Notes: generated by a model not told the origin, from the letters alone. Positions 27,081-36,151 are shown, counted from the stretch's first letter. The stretch is DNA of 64,000 nt from SVTX01 sp051867975 (GCA_051867975.1 JBJDZM010000120.1:7364-71363), one strand, 5' to 3'. Numbers and translations: made by a program.

Positions 27081-28355
27081 ATGAACAAAAAACTGTTTGA
27101 TTTTATAAAAGAATCGCCCACGGCGTATCATGCGTGCGATGCCGCGGCGCAAATGCTCAGAAACAACGGATATACCGAAGTATTTGAAGGAGAAGAATGG
27201 GAGATCGCCGACGGCGGGAAATATTTTGTCCGCAGAAACGGCTCGTCGCTTATCGCTTTCTCTGCACCCGAAAAATGCTCGGGCGGATTTATGATAACCG
27301 CGTCGCACTCGGACAGTCCATGCCTTAAAATAAAGGACAATGCCTCTCTTGTCGATTCGACATATACAAGGCTTTCGACCGAGGTCTACGGCGGACCTAT
27401 ATTTTCAACATGGTTTGACAGGCCTCTCGGCGTTGCCGGAAGAGTCAGCGTAAAGAGCGAAAAGGGAATTGAAGTCAAACTTGTTGACACAAAAAAGCCT
27501 TGCGTAATAATTCCGAACGTTGCCATCCACATGAACAGAGAAGTAAACACAGGATTTAAATTTAACGCATCTGTTGATTTGATTCCGCTTTTTGAGAGCA
27601 ATTCGCCCGAAACAGGGTTCAAAAAGTTTATTGCAAGGCTTGCAGGTGTCAATGAAGAGGATATCCTTGCATCAGACCTCTATATCTATAACTGCCAAGA
27701 TGGGGTTGAGTTCGGAAGCTTTATTTCATCGCCGAGACTTGACGACCTTCAATGTGCGTATTCGGCACTCACGGCGTTTTTGTCGGCAGAGAAGAGCGAA
27801 TCTACACCTGTATATGCGCTTTTTGACAACGAAGAGGTCGGAAGTCAGACCAAGCAGGGCGCGGCATCGACATTCCTTTACGATACGCTCGGAAGGATTG
27901 CCGACGCGACAGATTCGGACTATAAGAGAGCCGTAGCAAACAGCTTTATGGTCTCGTGCGATAACGCGCACGCGATACACCCCAATCACCCCGAGTATGC
28001 CGATAAAAACCATACCGTTAAGATGAACGGCGGAGTTGTAATCAAGTACAACGCAAATCAAAAGTACACCTCTGACGGAGTGTCGGCGGCGATATTCAAG
28101 CTTATCTGCGAGAGGGCGAACGTGCCGTATCAGATGTATTGCAACCGCGCCGATATGCCGGGCGGCTCGACGCTCGGAAGTATCGCGAACACGAAGGTCT
28201 CGCTCAATACGGTCGACATAGGAATTGCGCAGCTCGCTATGCACTCGTCGTTTGAAACGGCAGGCAGAGACGATACCGAGTATATGGTCCGCGCGCTTCA
28301 AAAATTCTATTCAAGCAGTATTCACCCGACAGAGAGCGGATATGTTTTGAAGTAA
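27081..28355 (+). CDS. M18 family aminopeptidase
   Basis: A cytoplasmic, usually dodecameric zinc aminopeptidase that removes N-terminal residues (often acidic) from peptides. The 424 residues match M18: metal ligand His in TASHSDSPCLKI (about 73-84), DNEEVGSQTKQGA with ligand and catalytic acids (about 251-263), SCDNAHAIHPNH (about 293-304) and the C-terminal MHSSFE. The ATG follows GGGGAAGA. It is a single-gene unit with its own promoter and a large terminator. Family names used include apeA/apeB; I leave the symbol blank. Confidence 0.94.
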   Translation: MNKKLFDFIKESPTAYHACDAAAQMLRNNGYTEVFEGEEWEIADGGKYFVRRNGSSLIAFSAPEKCSGGFMITASHSDSPCLKIKDNASLVDSTYTRLSTEVYGGPIFSTWFDRPLGVAGRVSVKSEKGIEVKLVDTKKPCVIIPNVAIHMNREVNTGFKFNASVDLIPLFESNSPETGFKKFIARLAGVNEEDILASDLYIYNCQDGVEFGSFISSPRLDDLQCAYSALTAFLSAEKSESTPVYALFDNEEVGSQTKQGAASTFLYDTLGRIADATDSDYKRAVANSFMVSCDNAHAIHPNHPEYADKNHTVKMNGGVVIKYNANQKYTSDGVSAAIFKLICERANVPYQMYCNRADMPGGSTLGSIANTKVSLNTVDIGIAQLAMHSSFETAGRDDTEYMVRALQKFYSSSIHPTESGYVLK

Positions 28356-28380
28356 AAAGGGTCAAAAACAGTTAAAACCA

Positions 28381-28438
28381 AAAAGGGTTTTATCGAAAAA
28401 CACTTTCATGCGAAGGTGTTACGGTAAAACCCTTTTTG
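28381..28438. terminator. Bidirectional terminator
   Basis: AAAAAGGGTTTTA (28381-28393) pairs with TAAAACCCTTTTT (28426-28438), with an inner ACACTTTC/GAAGGTGT hairpin (28401-28420). It serves both the M18 gene and the convergent FAD gene. Confidence 0.88.
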
Positions 28439-28474
28439 TAATAATGCCATGTCGTATCAAATACCGACGGAGAC

Positions 28475-29839
28475 TCAGTTTATTATCTGTCTTGCAACGT
28501 AGACTCCGCTCGCCGACGCGTGAGAGAGCGAGTGAGTTACGCCACTGCCGTCTCCGATGACGTAGAGATTTTTGTGCTTGGTCTCAAGATTTTCGTCAAG
28601 CTCGACTTCCATATTGTAGAACTTGACCTCGACGCCGTAGAGCAGAGTGTCCTCGTTTGCCGTTCCGGGGGCTATCTTGTCAAGCGCATATATCATCTCG
28701 ATTATTCCGTCTAAAATTCTCTTTGGGAGAACCAGACTGAGGTCGCCGGGAGTCGCTTTGAGAGTCGGTCTCGTGAAGGATTCGTTAATTCTTGAAGGCG
28801 TGCTTCGCCTGCCCTGAATAAGGTCGCCGAAGCGCTGAACGATAACTCCGCCGCCGAGCATGTTCGACAGCCTTGCGATGCTTTCACCGTAGCCGTTTGA
28901 ATCCTTAAAAGGCTCGGAAAAATGCTTTGCGACGAGAAGCGCAAAGTTGGTGTTCTCGGTATGCTTGTCCTCGCTCTCATAGCTGTGTCCGTTTACGGTT
29001 ATGATTCCGTTCGTGTTCTCGTTTACGACCGCTCCGTGCGGATTCATGCAGAATGTGCGGACCTTGTCGCCGAATTGCTTTGTTCTGTAAACTATCTTGC
29101 TTTCGTAAAGCTCGTCGGTCAGGTGGTCGAATACAACGGCGGGGAGCTCTACTCGCACGCCGATGTCAACTCGGTTTGAGGTCGTGGGAATGTCAAGCTC
29201 GTCGCATACCGTCTCCATCCAGGAGCTGCCCGAGCGTCCGACCGAGATTATGCACTTGTCGCAGCTGAATTTTTCTCCCTTTGCCTCGATCTCGTAGCCG
29301 TCCGCGCCAAGTCTTATGTGGTCGACATGCGTGTCAAAATAGAAATCGACCTTGTCGCAGAGATGGCGGTACATGTTTTCAAGCACCTGATAGTTTATGT
29401 CGGTTCCGAGGTGGCGCACCGATGCGTCAAGGAGCTGAAGTCCGTTCTGAATACAGAGTTTTTTGAACTTCGTACCGTTCGTGGAGTAGATCTTCGTGCC
29501 TTCTCCGCCGTACTGCATGTTGATCTTGTCAACGTAGTGCATCAGCTCAAGAGCCTTGTCCTTGCCGATATGCTCGTAGAGCGTGCCGCCGAAATCGTTT
29601 GTGATATTGTATTTTCCGTCCGAGAATGCACCCGCGCCGCCGAATCCGCTCATGATAGAGCAGGTCTTGCATCCGATACAGGATTTTATCTTGTCGCCGT
29701 CGATGGGGCATTTTCTGAGGCGCAGCTCGTGACCTGCCTCAAAAACCGCGACCTTAAGTCCTTTGTTTGCCTGCGCCAACTCGTAAGCGGCGAAAATGCC
29801 GCCGGGACCCGCGCCGATGATTATAACATCGTATTTCAT
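28475..29839 (-). CDS. FAD-dependent dehydrogenase (NAD(P)/FAD oxidoreductase family)
   Basis: A 454-residue flavoprotein with the N-terminal dinucleotide motif DVIIIGAGPGGIFAAYEL and a C-terminal NLYVIGDGSGVTHSLSHA FAD-binding end. Residues about 48-75 contain four cysteines (KCPIDGDK...CIGCKTC), followed by SGFGGAGAFSDGK. The pattern matches uncharacterised FAD-dependent dehydrogenases widespread in Clostridia. The cysteine cluster might bind a metal or Fe-S centre, which is inference. The substrate is unknown. RBS AAAGAGGTA precedes the ATG. Confidence 0.85.
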   Translation of the reverse strand: MKYDVIIIGAGPGGIFAAYELAQANKGLKVAVFEAGHELRLRKCPIDGDKIKSCIGCKTCSIMSGFGGAGAFSDGKYNITNDFGGTLYEHIGKDKALELMHYVDKINMQYGGEGTKIYSTNGTKFKKLCIQNGLQLLDASVRHLGTDINYQVLENMYRHLCDKVDFYFDTHVDHIRLGADGYEIEAKGEKFSCDKCIISVGRSGSSWMETVCDELDIPTTSNRVDIGVRVELPAVVFDHLTDELYESKIVYRTKQFGDKVRTFCMNPHGAVVNENTNGIITVNGHSYESEDKHTENTNFALLVAKHFSEPFKDSNGYGESIARLSNMLGGGVIVQRFGDLIQGRRSTPSRINESFTRPTLKATPGDLSLVLPKRILDGIIEMIYALDKIAPGTANEDTLLYGVEVKFYNMEVELDENLETKHKNLYVIGDGSGVTHSLSHASASGVYVARQIIN

Positions 29840-29909
29840 GTAAAAATACCTCTTTGTTGAAGTTTTGTCTTATTATAACACTATTCTGCAATTTTTGCAA
29901 GGGGGAATA

Positions 29910-29937
29910 AAAATGGGTACCTCGCGATACCCATTTT
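29910..29937 (-). terminator. Terminator after the 76-residue gene
   Basis: AAAATGGGTA (29910-29919) and TACCCATTTT (29928-29937) form a 10-bp stem; on the minus strand it ends in TTTTATT. Confidence 0.8.
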
Positions 29938-29965
29938 CTCGTTGTTTGTCAGAAATTACCGTCAA

Positions 29966-30196
29966 TCAGTGAGCGGCAAGCCATTCCTCAGCCTTTGCCT
30001 TGGAAACAGCCTTGATGTTCTCTGCCTTGTAGGGAGAAGCCTCTCCGCCGTTTACATAGAGGAAGTAGAGTCCCTTGTCGGTCTGATAGAGTGTCTCCTC
30101 GTAGCCCTCGGCATCACCGAAGTTGCCGAAAGTAACTTTTTTTACGAGAGTTGCGTTTTCGGTGTCATACTCTCTTTTGCAAATGATTTTTTTCAT
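29966..30196 (-). CDS. Small protein of unknown function (76 residues)
   Basis: A soluble 76-residue protein that starts MKKIICKREYDTENA and ends KAKAEEWLAAH. I do not recognise a family, but the signs of a real gene are strong: AAGGA 8 bases before the ATG, a good promoter (30241-30269) and a terminator after the stop, all fitted to this frame. It has no signal peptide or membrane segment. It stands alone between the FAD dehydrogenase and the ABC/XRE operon. Confidence 0.8.
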   Translation of the reverse strand: MKKIICKREYDTENATLVKKVTFGNFGDAEGYEETLYQTDKGLYFLYVNGGEASPYKAENIKAVSKAKAEEWLAAH

Positions 30197-30240
30197 GTTC
30201 TTAATCCTTCTTTTTCTTTCAATTATTTTTTTACCGTGGT

Positions 30241-30269
30241 ATTATAACATAAAAGAGAAACAAATGCAA
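30241..30269 (-). promoter_or_regulatory. Promoter of the 76-residue gene
   Basis: Minus-strand TTGCAT (30264-30269), 17-base spacer, TATAAT (30241-30246). Confidence 0.8.
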
Positions 30270-30324
30270 GTGTTTTTTGTAAATTTTTTAATCGATTTAC
30301 GCAATTTATATAATTTAACTTTAC

Positions 30325-30765
30325 TCAATCTTCCTCGTTCATCAATGACGAGCACTCCAAGGCTGCCTTCATCTTTGCCTCAAAGACATCCGCGGGAATC
30401 AAAGCAATACCTTGCTCGTCGCTCAGCACGATCAGCCGCTGTCCGCCGCTCAGACCGAACTTTTCCCTCGCTGCCTTCGGTATGACGATTTGCCCCCGTT
30501 CGTTTACACTTACACTGCCCCATATGTTCTTTCCCTTTGGGGGAGGAGGGATGATCCCGATCCTCTCGTCGGTCTCGGTTTTGAGCAGGCTGTCGACGGT
30601 TACGCCGTAGTAGTCCGCCAGAGATTTGCATTTTTCAATGTCAGGCACTGTTGCGCCGCTTTCCCACTTGGCATATGCCTGTCGGGAGATACCGATTTTC
30701 TCCGAAATTTCTTCCTGAGAAAGCCCGTGCATATTTCTGAGCATGATCAGATTTTCTTTTAACAT
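30325..30765 (-). CDS. XRE helix-turn-helix / AbrB fusion regulator
   Basis: A 146-residue protein with an N-terminal XRE helix-turn-helix (about 1-60; LSQEEISEKIGISRQAYAKWESG) joined by a Pro-rich linker (PPPPKG) to an AbrB/SpoVT swapped-hairpin domain (about 85-130; VNERGQIVIPKAAREKFGL). Both domains can bind DNA. It is the last gene of an operon with an ABC exporter, 8 bases after the permease stop, and probably controls it; the operon promoter carries a long dyad. Confidence 0.9.
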   Translation of the reverse strand: MLKENLIMLRNMHGLSQEEISEKIGISRQAYAKWESGATVPDIEKCKSLADYYGVTVDSLLKTETDERIGIIPPPPKGKNIWGSVSVNERGQIVIPKAAREKFGLSGGQRLIVLSDEQGIALIPADVFEAKMKAALECSSLMNEED

Positions 30766-30773
30766 GGATTACC

Positions 30774-31427
30774 TCACAGGTCTATTTTTTCAAAATTTCG
30801 GCAGGCATACCGATAAGATATTGCGGTCAGGGTAACATATGATATTATGCCCAATGCGAGCAATCCGAGCTGCAAGAGGAAATGATCAAAGCCGAACGCA
30901 TTTACTGCCTCAAGTCCCGGAATATTATGCAGGGCTTCGCCGATTCCAATCGCAAAAAATGCCACAATAATGTGTATAACAAACGGTTTGCCGAATTTAT
31001 ATGCCGTTTTGAAGAATCCGCCGATAAAAATCAAATTAAAAAGTCCAAACATCAAAAGTGCCATGCCCAAAGCAAAGAGATTTGCATTCATCATTACATT
31101 GTTTCGGTACACGGGAGCATCTGCCAAAACCGTCATTCGAATCAGAGTTGCGCAAGCCATCAATAACACGCTGCAAAGCTCGATCACGCAAGAGAAGAGA
31201 TATTTGCTTTTTACAACGTCCTTCTTTGCTATGGGCAGGAGAGCGGAAAAAATAATGTCGTTTGCCTCACGTGCATTTTGAAAGCTTTGAAAAATGCCGA
31301 GGGTGGTGAAGAATACACCGCACAGGATTGGATATCCGGGGATAAAAAACATAAGTCCGAAGGCGATAAACAAGTATGACAGAATCGATGCGCTGAGAGT
31401 CATCTCTTTTCTTAGAATATTTTTCAT
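30774..31427 (-). CDS. ABC-2 type transporter permease
   Basis: A 217-residue membrane protein with about six segments, typical of small ABC-2 permeases that pair with one ATPase. The start overlaps the ATPase stop by 4 bases (ATGA), which signals translational coupling. The exported substrate is unknown; related two-gene exporters next to a regulator often confer bacteriocin or antibiotic tolerance, an analogy only. Confidence 0.85.
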   Translation of the reverse strand: MKNILRKEMTLSASILSYLFIAFGLMFFIPGYPILCGVFFTTLGIFQSFQNAREANDIIFSALLPIAKKDVVKSKYLFSCVIELCSVLLMACATLIRMTVLADAPVYRNNVMMNANLFALGMALLMFGLFNLIFIGGFFKTAYKFGKPFVIHIIVAFFAIGIGEALHNIPGLEAVNAFGFDHFLLQLGLLALGIISYVTLTAISYRYACRNFEKIDL

Positions 31428-32143
31428 GATTTAACCTCCTTTTCCAGCCGCAGAATGGTCTGCTCCAAGGTCTCCGAGGGCAGAGAATAAGCAGAGCGGA
31501 AATCCTCTTGCGGCATAGCGGCTTGAATTTTTCCGTGGGAGATATAGATAATATCATCTGCGCACTTCTCCAAGTCCGAGATAATATGCGTCGAGAAGAA
31601 CACGGCAACTCCCTCGTCACGCAGTCCCATAAATATATCGAGCAGCTCGTCTCGGGAGAAAGGGTCCAGACCGCTGGTCGGCTCATCCAAAATGAGTATT
31701 TCCGCTTTATGGGAGAGAGCCAAAAGCAGGTTAAATTTGACCTTCATGCCCTCTGAGAGTTCAAGCGGTGTTTTATTTTCATCCAAAGAGAACAACTGCG
31801 TGTATTTGCGGTAGGCATCTTCATCCCAATTCGGATAAAAGTTTTTGGTTACCGAAACAATTTCCTTCAGTTTCTTTCTGGGATACCAGCTGACGGTTCC
31901 CGTGGAATATCCGATCCGCTGCTTGATTTCCGCCTCATGTCCGTTGAGTGGCATATCAAAATAGGTGATTTCTCCGGAATCCGGGTGGATCAGGTTCAGC
32001 ATTGACTTTATCGTAGTAGTTTTTCCGGCTCCGTTTCGGCCTGCAAAGCCGACAATTCTACCCGCTTCCAGCGCAAAGGAAACGTCACTTAATTGGAAGG
32101 AGGGATATTTCTTATACAGGTTATTGACATTCAGAATACTCAT
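31424..32143 (-). CDS. ABC transporter ATP-binding protein
   Basis: A 239-residue ATPase with Walker A GFAGRNGAGKTTTIK (about 32-46), a signature region degenerate from LSGGQ (ELSEGMKVKFNLLLAL, about 136-151), Walker B ILILDEPTSGLD (about 158-169) and the H-loop STHIISD. The LSEGM signature is usual for the YtrB/BcrA-like group. First gene of the operon with permease and XRE-AbrB regulator. RBS AAGGAGG precedes the ATG. Confidence 0.93.
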   Translation of the reverse strand: MSILNVNNLYKKYPSFQLSDVSFALEAGRIVGFAGRNGAGKTTTIKSMLNLIHPDSGEITYFDMPLNGHEAEIKQRIGYSTGTVSWYPRKKLKEIVSVTKNFYPNWDEDAYRKYTQLFSLDENKTPLELSEGMKVKFNLLLALSHKAEILILDEPTSGLDPFSRDELLDIFMGLRDEGVAVFFSTHIISDLEKCADDIIYISHGKIQAAMPQEDFRSAYSLPSETLEQTILRLEKEVKS

Positions 32144-32174
32144 AACTGCCTCCTTGAGTATGATTTATATGAAT

Positions 32175-32220
32175 ATTGTAATCTGAAGTTGCATAAAAAT
32201 CAACCAACTGAAGATTACAA
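32175..32220 (-). promoter_or_regulatory. ABC-operon promoter covered by a 15-N15-15 dyad
   Basis: Minus-strand TTGATT (32198-32203), 17-base spacer, TACAAT (32175-32180). TTGTAATCTGAAGTT (32176-32190) and AACTGAAGATTACAA (32206-32220) are inverted arms: 13 of 15 positions match, the central GA pair being the exception. The left arm covers the -10 box and the right arm flanks the -35 box. Confidence 0.8.
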
Positions 32221-32418
32221 AAAAGTAAAAATACTGTTATGTCAGGTTGCGGGAAATGAAAAGAAAAGGTCGGGGAAAAAGATTCTTTTCTTTCATACGA
32301 TATTTACTCAATGTAATTCGGGCATGCTTTTGCATCTTGTCATACGGCGATGTGCTTTTTGTCCAATATTCTCAAAAAAGTTTGCATGATTACTTGAAAA
32401 TTTTGTGAAATTAACCCT

Positions 32419-32447
32419 TTGAAAAAGCCTTGGAAAAGTTATATAAT
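32419..32447 (+). promoter_or_regulatory. Promoter of the second MATE gene
   Basis: TTGAAA (32419-32424), 17-base spacer, TATAAT (32442-32447). It gives a leader of about 190 bases before the MATE start codon. I see nothing certain in 32221-32418. Confidence 0.8.
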
Positions 32448-32468
32448 ATACGTATGGTGAATTAAAAT

Positions 32469-32504
32469 ATGATATATAAAGAAACGAGTAGCAGAAGTGC
32501 GTAA
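32469..32504 (+). CDS. Possible leader peptide of 11 residues
   Basis: ATG at 32469 encodes MIYKETSSRSA and stops at TAA 32502-32504. GGTGA (32456-32460) lies 8 bases upstream, near the expected 5' end of the mRNA. The stop codon falls inside the left arm of the following hairpin, the arrangement expected for ribosome-controlled attenuation. It is too short to trust on coding grounds alone. Confidence 0.4.
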   Translation: MIYKETSSRSA

Positions 32505-32532
32505 GTCCGGTTTGGGCTTGCGCACTTTTTCT
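32495..32532 (+). terminator. Attenuator-like terminator hairpin in the MATE leader
   Basis: AAGTGCGTAAGTCC (32495-32508) pairs with GGGCTTGCGCACTT (32514-32527), 14 pairs with two G-U, loop GGTTT, followed by a short T-run. It lies 115 bases before the MATE gene, so it would end most transcripts early. Confidence 0.7.
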
Positions 32533-32537
32533 GTCGG

Positions 32538-32563
32538 GAACGGGGAAGGCTGCTTTTCCGTTC
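32538..32563 (+). other. Second stem-loop in the MATE leader
   Basis: GAACGGGGAAG (32538-32548) and CTTTTCCGTTC (32553-32563) form an 11-bp stem (with G-U pairs) around GCTG. No T-run follows. A further small hairpin, CTGCCGCAGTGCGGCAG, lies just before the ribosome site (about 32618-32634) and could hide it. Confidence 0.55.
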
Positions 32564-32646
32564 AAGGATAAAACCGTTTCACGCAAGATTTTTTAAAAAA
32601 CAATTACAAATTTATACTGCCGCAGTGCGGCAGAATGGAGGTTATT

Positions 32647-34059
32647 ATGGAAAACGAAAATCAATCTTATCTCGGCACGATGCCTGAAGGGAAGCTGATG
32701 GGAAGATATGCAATACCTTGTATCATTTCCTTGCTCGTAGGCGCGCTTTACAACATCGTAGACCAGATATTTATCGCCAACGCCGATTATCTCGGATCAT
32801 ACGGAAATGCCGCAAACACCGTCGTCTTTCCTCTGACCGTGATAGCTCTTGCGATTGCCGTCATGATAGGCGACGGCTGTTGTGCGTTCGTCAGTATCAG
32901 CCTCGGTAAAAAGAACGGCAAAGAAGCGTCAAGCAGTATGGGAAACAGCATACTTCTCACGGTTATTTTGAGCCTTGTGCTGACTGCTATATATCTTATC
33001 TTCAGCGACGGTATCATCTCGTCATTCGGCGGAACGGTCAATGCGGAAACGTATGCGCACTCAAAAGAATATTTCTTTTGGATAACGCTCGGTATTCCGT
33101 TTTATATGTTCGGGCAGGCGATGAACCCCGTCATTCGCGCCGACGGAAATCCGAAATTTGCAATGGTCTCAACTCTGGCAGGGGCGATTATCAATATCAT
33201 TCTCGACCCGATATTCATTTTTGTTTTCAAATGGGGAATGATGGGAGCCGCTATTGCGACCGTTCTCGGTCAGGTCGTGACCGCGGTTCTTGCCGTCATT
33301 TATCTGTGCAATACGAAGGTCGTGAAGCTGTCAAAAGAGAGCTTCAAACCGAACGCTTGCGTAATCGGTAAGACGCTGATGCTCGGCATTTGCAGTTTTT
33401 TGGCACAAATTTCTCTTGTGGCGGCTATGGCTGCAATCAACAATATGATATGCAAATACGGCGCTATGGACGAGATATTCGGGCAGGCAGAGTTTGCGCA
33501 GATACCGATGGCGGTCGTGGGAATCGTAATGAAATTCTTTCAAATTGTCATATCTGTTGTGATAGGTATGGCAGCAGGCTGTATTCCGATAGTCGGATAC
33601 AACATGGGGGCAGGGCTTTACGCGCGTGTCAAGAGACTGTTCACGAGGCTGCTCGTCTCGGAGGCGATAGTCGGTGCCGTGGCGTTCGTTATCGTTGAGG
33701 TTTTCCCGGGTTTGCTGATAAAGATTTTCGGCGCGGCGAACGAAAGCGTTTACTATACCGATTTTGCAATAAAGGCGTTCAGAATATATCTTTGTATGAT
33801 AATTCTTGCATGCATTAATAAAGCGACCTTCATTTTTCTGCAGGCGATGGGCAAGGCGGCAATCTCGACGATGCTTTCGATGGTTCGTGAAATTGTGTTC
33901 GGAGTCGGATTTGCGCTTTTATTGCCGATATTCTTCGGACTTGACGGCGTACTGTATTCGATGCCGGTATCCGATGTTCTGACCGCAATAATATCGGGGA
34001 TAGTAATAGTATCGACGTATAAACAACTCTCAAAAAGCGAAAAGATGCGAATTGAATAA
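32647..34059 (+). CDS. MATE family efflux transporter with a structured leader
   Basis: A 470-residue MATE exporter with about 12 membrane segments; GKLMGRYAIPCIISLLVG is followed by YNIVDQIFIA, a typical helix 1 region. It is distinct from the MATE protein at 17.3 kb. I chose the ATG at 32647 because GGAGG lies just upstream; an ATG at 32635 overlaps that site. The long leader with a possible leader peptide and attenuator suggests induction by a ribosome-acting drug, which is inference. The substrate is unknown. Confidence 0.92.
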   Translation: MENENQSYLGTMPEGKLMGRYAIPCIISLLVGALYNIVDQIFIANADYLGSYGNAANTVVFPLTVIALAIAVMIGDGCCAFVSISLGKKNGKEASSSMGNSILLTVILSLVLTAIYLIFSDGIISSFGGTVNAETYAHSKEYFFWITLGIPFYMFGQAMNPVIRADGNPKFAMVSTLAGAIINIILDPIFIFVFKWGMMGAAIATVLGQVVTAVLAVIYLCNTKVVKLSKESFKPNACVIGKTLMLGICSFLAQISLVAAMAAINNMICKYGAMDEIFGQAEFAQIPMAVVGIVMKFFQIVISVVIGMAAGCIPIVGYNMGAGLYARVKRLFTRLLVSEAIVGAVAFVIVEVFPGLLIKIFGAANESVYYTDFAIKAFRIYLCMIILACINKATFIFLQAMGKAAISTMLSMVREIVFGVGFALLLPIFFGLDGVLYSMPVSDVLTAIISGIVIVSTYKQLSKSEKMRIE

Positions 34060-34120
34060 AAAACGCGATATGCACGGAAAGAAAACGGCAACAGGGAAAA
34101 ATCCTTGTTGCCGTCAGTTT

Positions 34121-36151
34121 TTAGTACAATCCAAACAAACGAAGAAGCTTTTGCCAGAAATTGAGTTTTTCCTCGGCTGCAGGCTCGGGAGCAGGAGTTT
34201 CTTCAATCTCGACGGCTTCGGTTTTAATTACGAACTGCACCGAATCAATATTGGTGTTCTTGTCGGAGACGAATGACGTAATTTTAACATCACCGCCCGT
34301 GGCTTCGCTTATCATATTGTCTATCTCTCCGCGCACTTCATCACCGATACCGTCTGTTTCCCTAACAAATTCGGAGGTTCCGTCTTTGAGAGCAGTTGTT
34401 CCGTCGAACAGTTCCTTTACGCCGTCGCAAAGTTCACCGACCGAGGATTGAAGCACGCCGACATTTTCATAAAGAGTCTCCATGTTTATCTTCAAAGTGT
34501 TCGCACCGTCGGCGGCATCGCTTACTGCGGATGTGTAGTCCTTCAGTCCATCGTAAAACAGACTGTAATTGTCAAGCTGACCTTTAAGCTGTGCAACGCT
34601 TGCCGCGGCAGAATTTGCGGATGCGACGGCGGCGGTGATTTGGTCAGTAACCTCTTGTGATCTCATCATCTGACCGATATATCCGTTTCTGATTTCCGCC
34701 TTTTGCTCGTCGGTCAACGATGCAACAGCACCTGCCTTTATCTGCACCTTTTGGTCCTCGGTGAGATTTGAGACTGCCGTTGTAATTATCTGTGCCTTCT
34801 GCTCATCGGTCATTGAGTCTACCGTTTGAGCTACCATAGCTTGACCTTCATCAGTCTGCAAATATGCAGTCGCCATTTCCTCTGTATATCCGTTCGCCAT
34901 TAGCTGCTGCGCGATTGCCTCTGCCGCGACCTGAGCATACAACACGTCTGCCTGCGACTGAATATAGGCGAGATATATCGCATCTGCATTTTGCTCAACA
35001 TAGCCTGCATACAAGGCGTCCGCCTGAGCTTCGACCTGTGCTGTCACCTCGGCGAGAGCCTTTTCATACGCCATATTGTAAACCGCATCGGCATCCATTG
35101 CCGCCAAGAGAGCGGTAAGCACCTCGGTGTAGGTTTCGGGTGTCAGAGTCACTGTTTGCAAGCCGTTTTGAGTGAGTTGTGTGTTCAGTATGGTCTCGGA
35201 TGCAGTGCATAAGCCTTGGAAAGCGGCGTATGCTCCGTCGATCAGCTCCTCATTTTTTGAAGCGATAGCCGCAAGTCCGTTTGAAAGCTCAGCTGCGCCG
35301 CCGCTCAAATCACCGACACCGTCATAAAGCTCACCAACCTTGTCTTTGAGCGTTGAAGTGCCCTCGTACAGCTCCTCTGCTCCGTCATTAAGTTCTTTCG
35401 CTCCGTCGTCAAGTTCTTTGACGGCATCGATGATTTCGTTGATCTTGTCTTGAATTTCCGTGTCGTCGATTTCGATTCCGAGGTTTAATTTTACTCCGTT
35501 GATGGCAATGGCGCTCATTTCAAAATCTTTTGCTTTTGCGGTAATCTCGATATCTGCGCCTTTGTTCGGCAATACAGTGTAGGTGAGCTGCTTGTTTTTG
35601 CCAACGTTTGCAACTGTTGCGCCATCGGCTTTGATGTCACTGCATTTGCCCGAATCAAGTGTGACTGATGCCTGCAGGGCATAGCCTTCAAAGAAATTAC
35701 CGACACAGTCTGTGTTTTCGGTGATTTTGATCGTTATTTTCAAGTCACCGCTCATGCCGGCGATTTCCGAAGCTTTGTATTCTATGCCGTCCATATAGTA
35801 TCGTATGGCGATGTTCCAGGGCATTACATTACTGTTCAGTCTGCCTTCGTAGTAGAGCTTGCCCGCCTTTGCGTCAATCGTGACCGTTTCTCCCGAATAG
35901 GTTATCTTGTCGGTAGTGGTCATGTTGCGTACGCTCTCATATCTGCCGTAATCGATGATCTGACCGTCCTTTGTGAGGTTGAAGATATTGACGACAACTA
36001 TTTCTCGGACCGAGCCGTCGGAGTTCAGATTTATGTAAACGACTTCCTCTTTCGGCGTGTTTTCCGATGCCGCGAGAGCCGAGAGCGGCATCATGCCGAT
36101 AAGAAGCAGAGCGGCAACCAAAACCGCAATTATTCTCTTGATATATTTCAT
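34121..36151 (-). CDS. Secreted coiled-coil protein with DG-heptads, partner of an MMPL exporter
   Basis: A 676-residue exported protein: signal peptide ending ALAA (about 1-28), a beta-rich N-terminal domain (about 35-235), then heptad-like repeats of the form LxDGxxEL (about 240-300 and 575-625) around an Ala/Gln-rich helical region (about 330-540). The DG-heptads resemble those in YhgE/Pip-type and MmpL-associated proteins. Its start overlaps the MMPL stop by 4 bases (ATGA), so the two are coupled and it may be an extracytoplasmic partner of the exporter. No catalytic motif is seen. Confidence 0.75.
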   Translation of the reverse strand: MKYIKRIIAVLVAALLLIGMMPLSALAASENTPKEEVVYINLNSDGSVREIVVVNIFNLTKDGQIIDYGRYESVRNMTTTDKITYSGETVTIDAKAGKLYYEGRLNSNVMPWNIAIRYYMDGIEYKASEIAGMSGDLKITIKITENTDCVGNFFEGYALQASVTLDSGKCSDIKADGATVANVGKNKQLTYTVLPNKGADIEITAKAKDFEMSAIAINGVKLNLGIEIDDTEIQDKINEIIDAVKELDDGAKELNDGAEELYEGTSTLKDKVGELYDGVGDLSGGAAELSNGLAAIASKNEELIDGAYAAFQGLCTASETILNTQLTQNGLQTVTLTPETYTEVLTALLAAMDADAVYNMAYEKALAEVTAQVEAQADALYAGYVEQNADAIYLAYIQSQADVLYAQVAAEAIAQQLMANGYTEEMATAYLQTDEGQAMVAQTVDSMTDEQKAQIITTAVSNLTEDQKVQIKAGAVASLTDEQKAEIRNGYIGQMMRSQEVTDQITAAVASANSAAASVAQLKGQLDNYSLFYDGLKDYTSAVSDAADGANTLKINMETLYENVGVLQSSVGELCDGVKELFDGTTALKDGTSEFVRETDGIGDEVRGEIDNMISEATGGDVKITSFVSDKNTNIDSVQFVIKTEAVEIEETPAPEPAAEEKLNFWQKLLRLFGLY

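Noticed and set aside
32454..32640. Known riboswitch class in the MATE leader
   Set aside because: I looked for conserved cores of guanidine, TPP, preQ1 and T-box types and found none; the leader-peptide model fits better.
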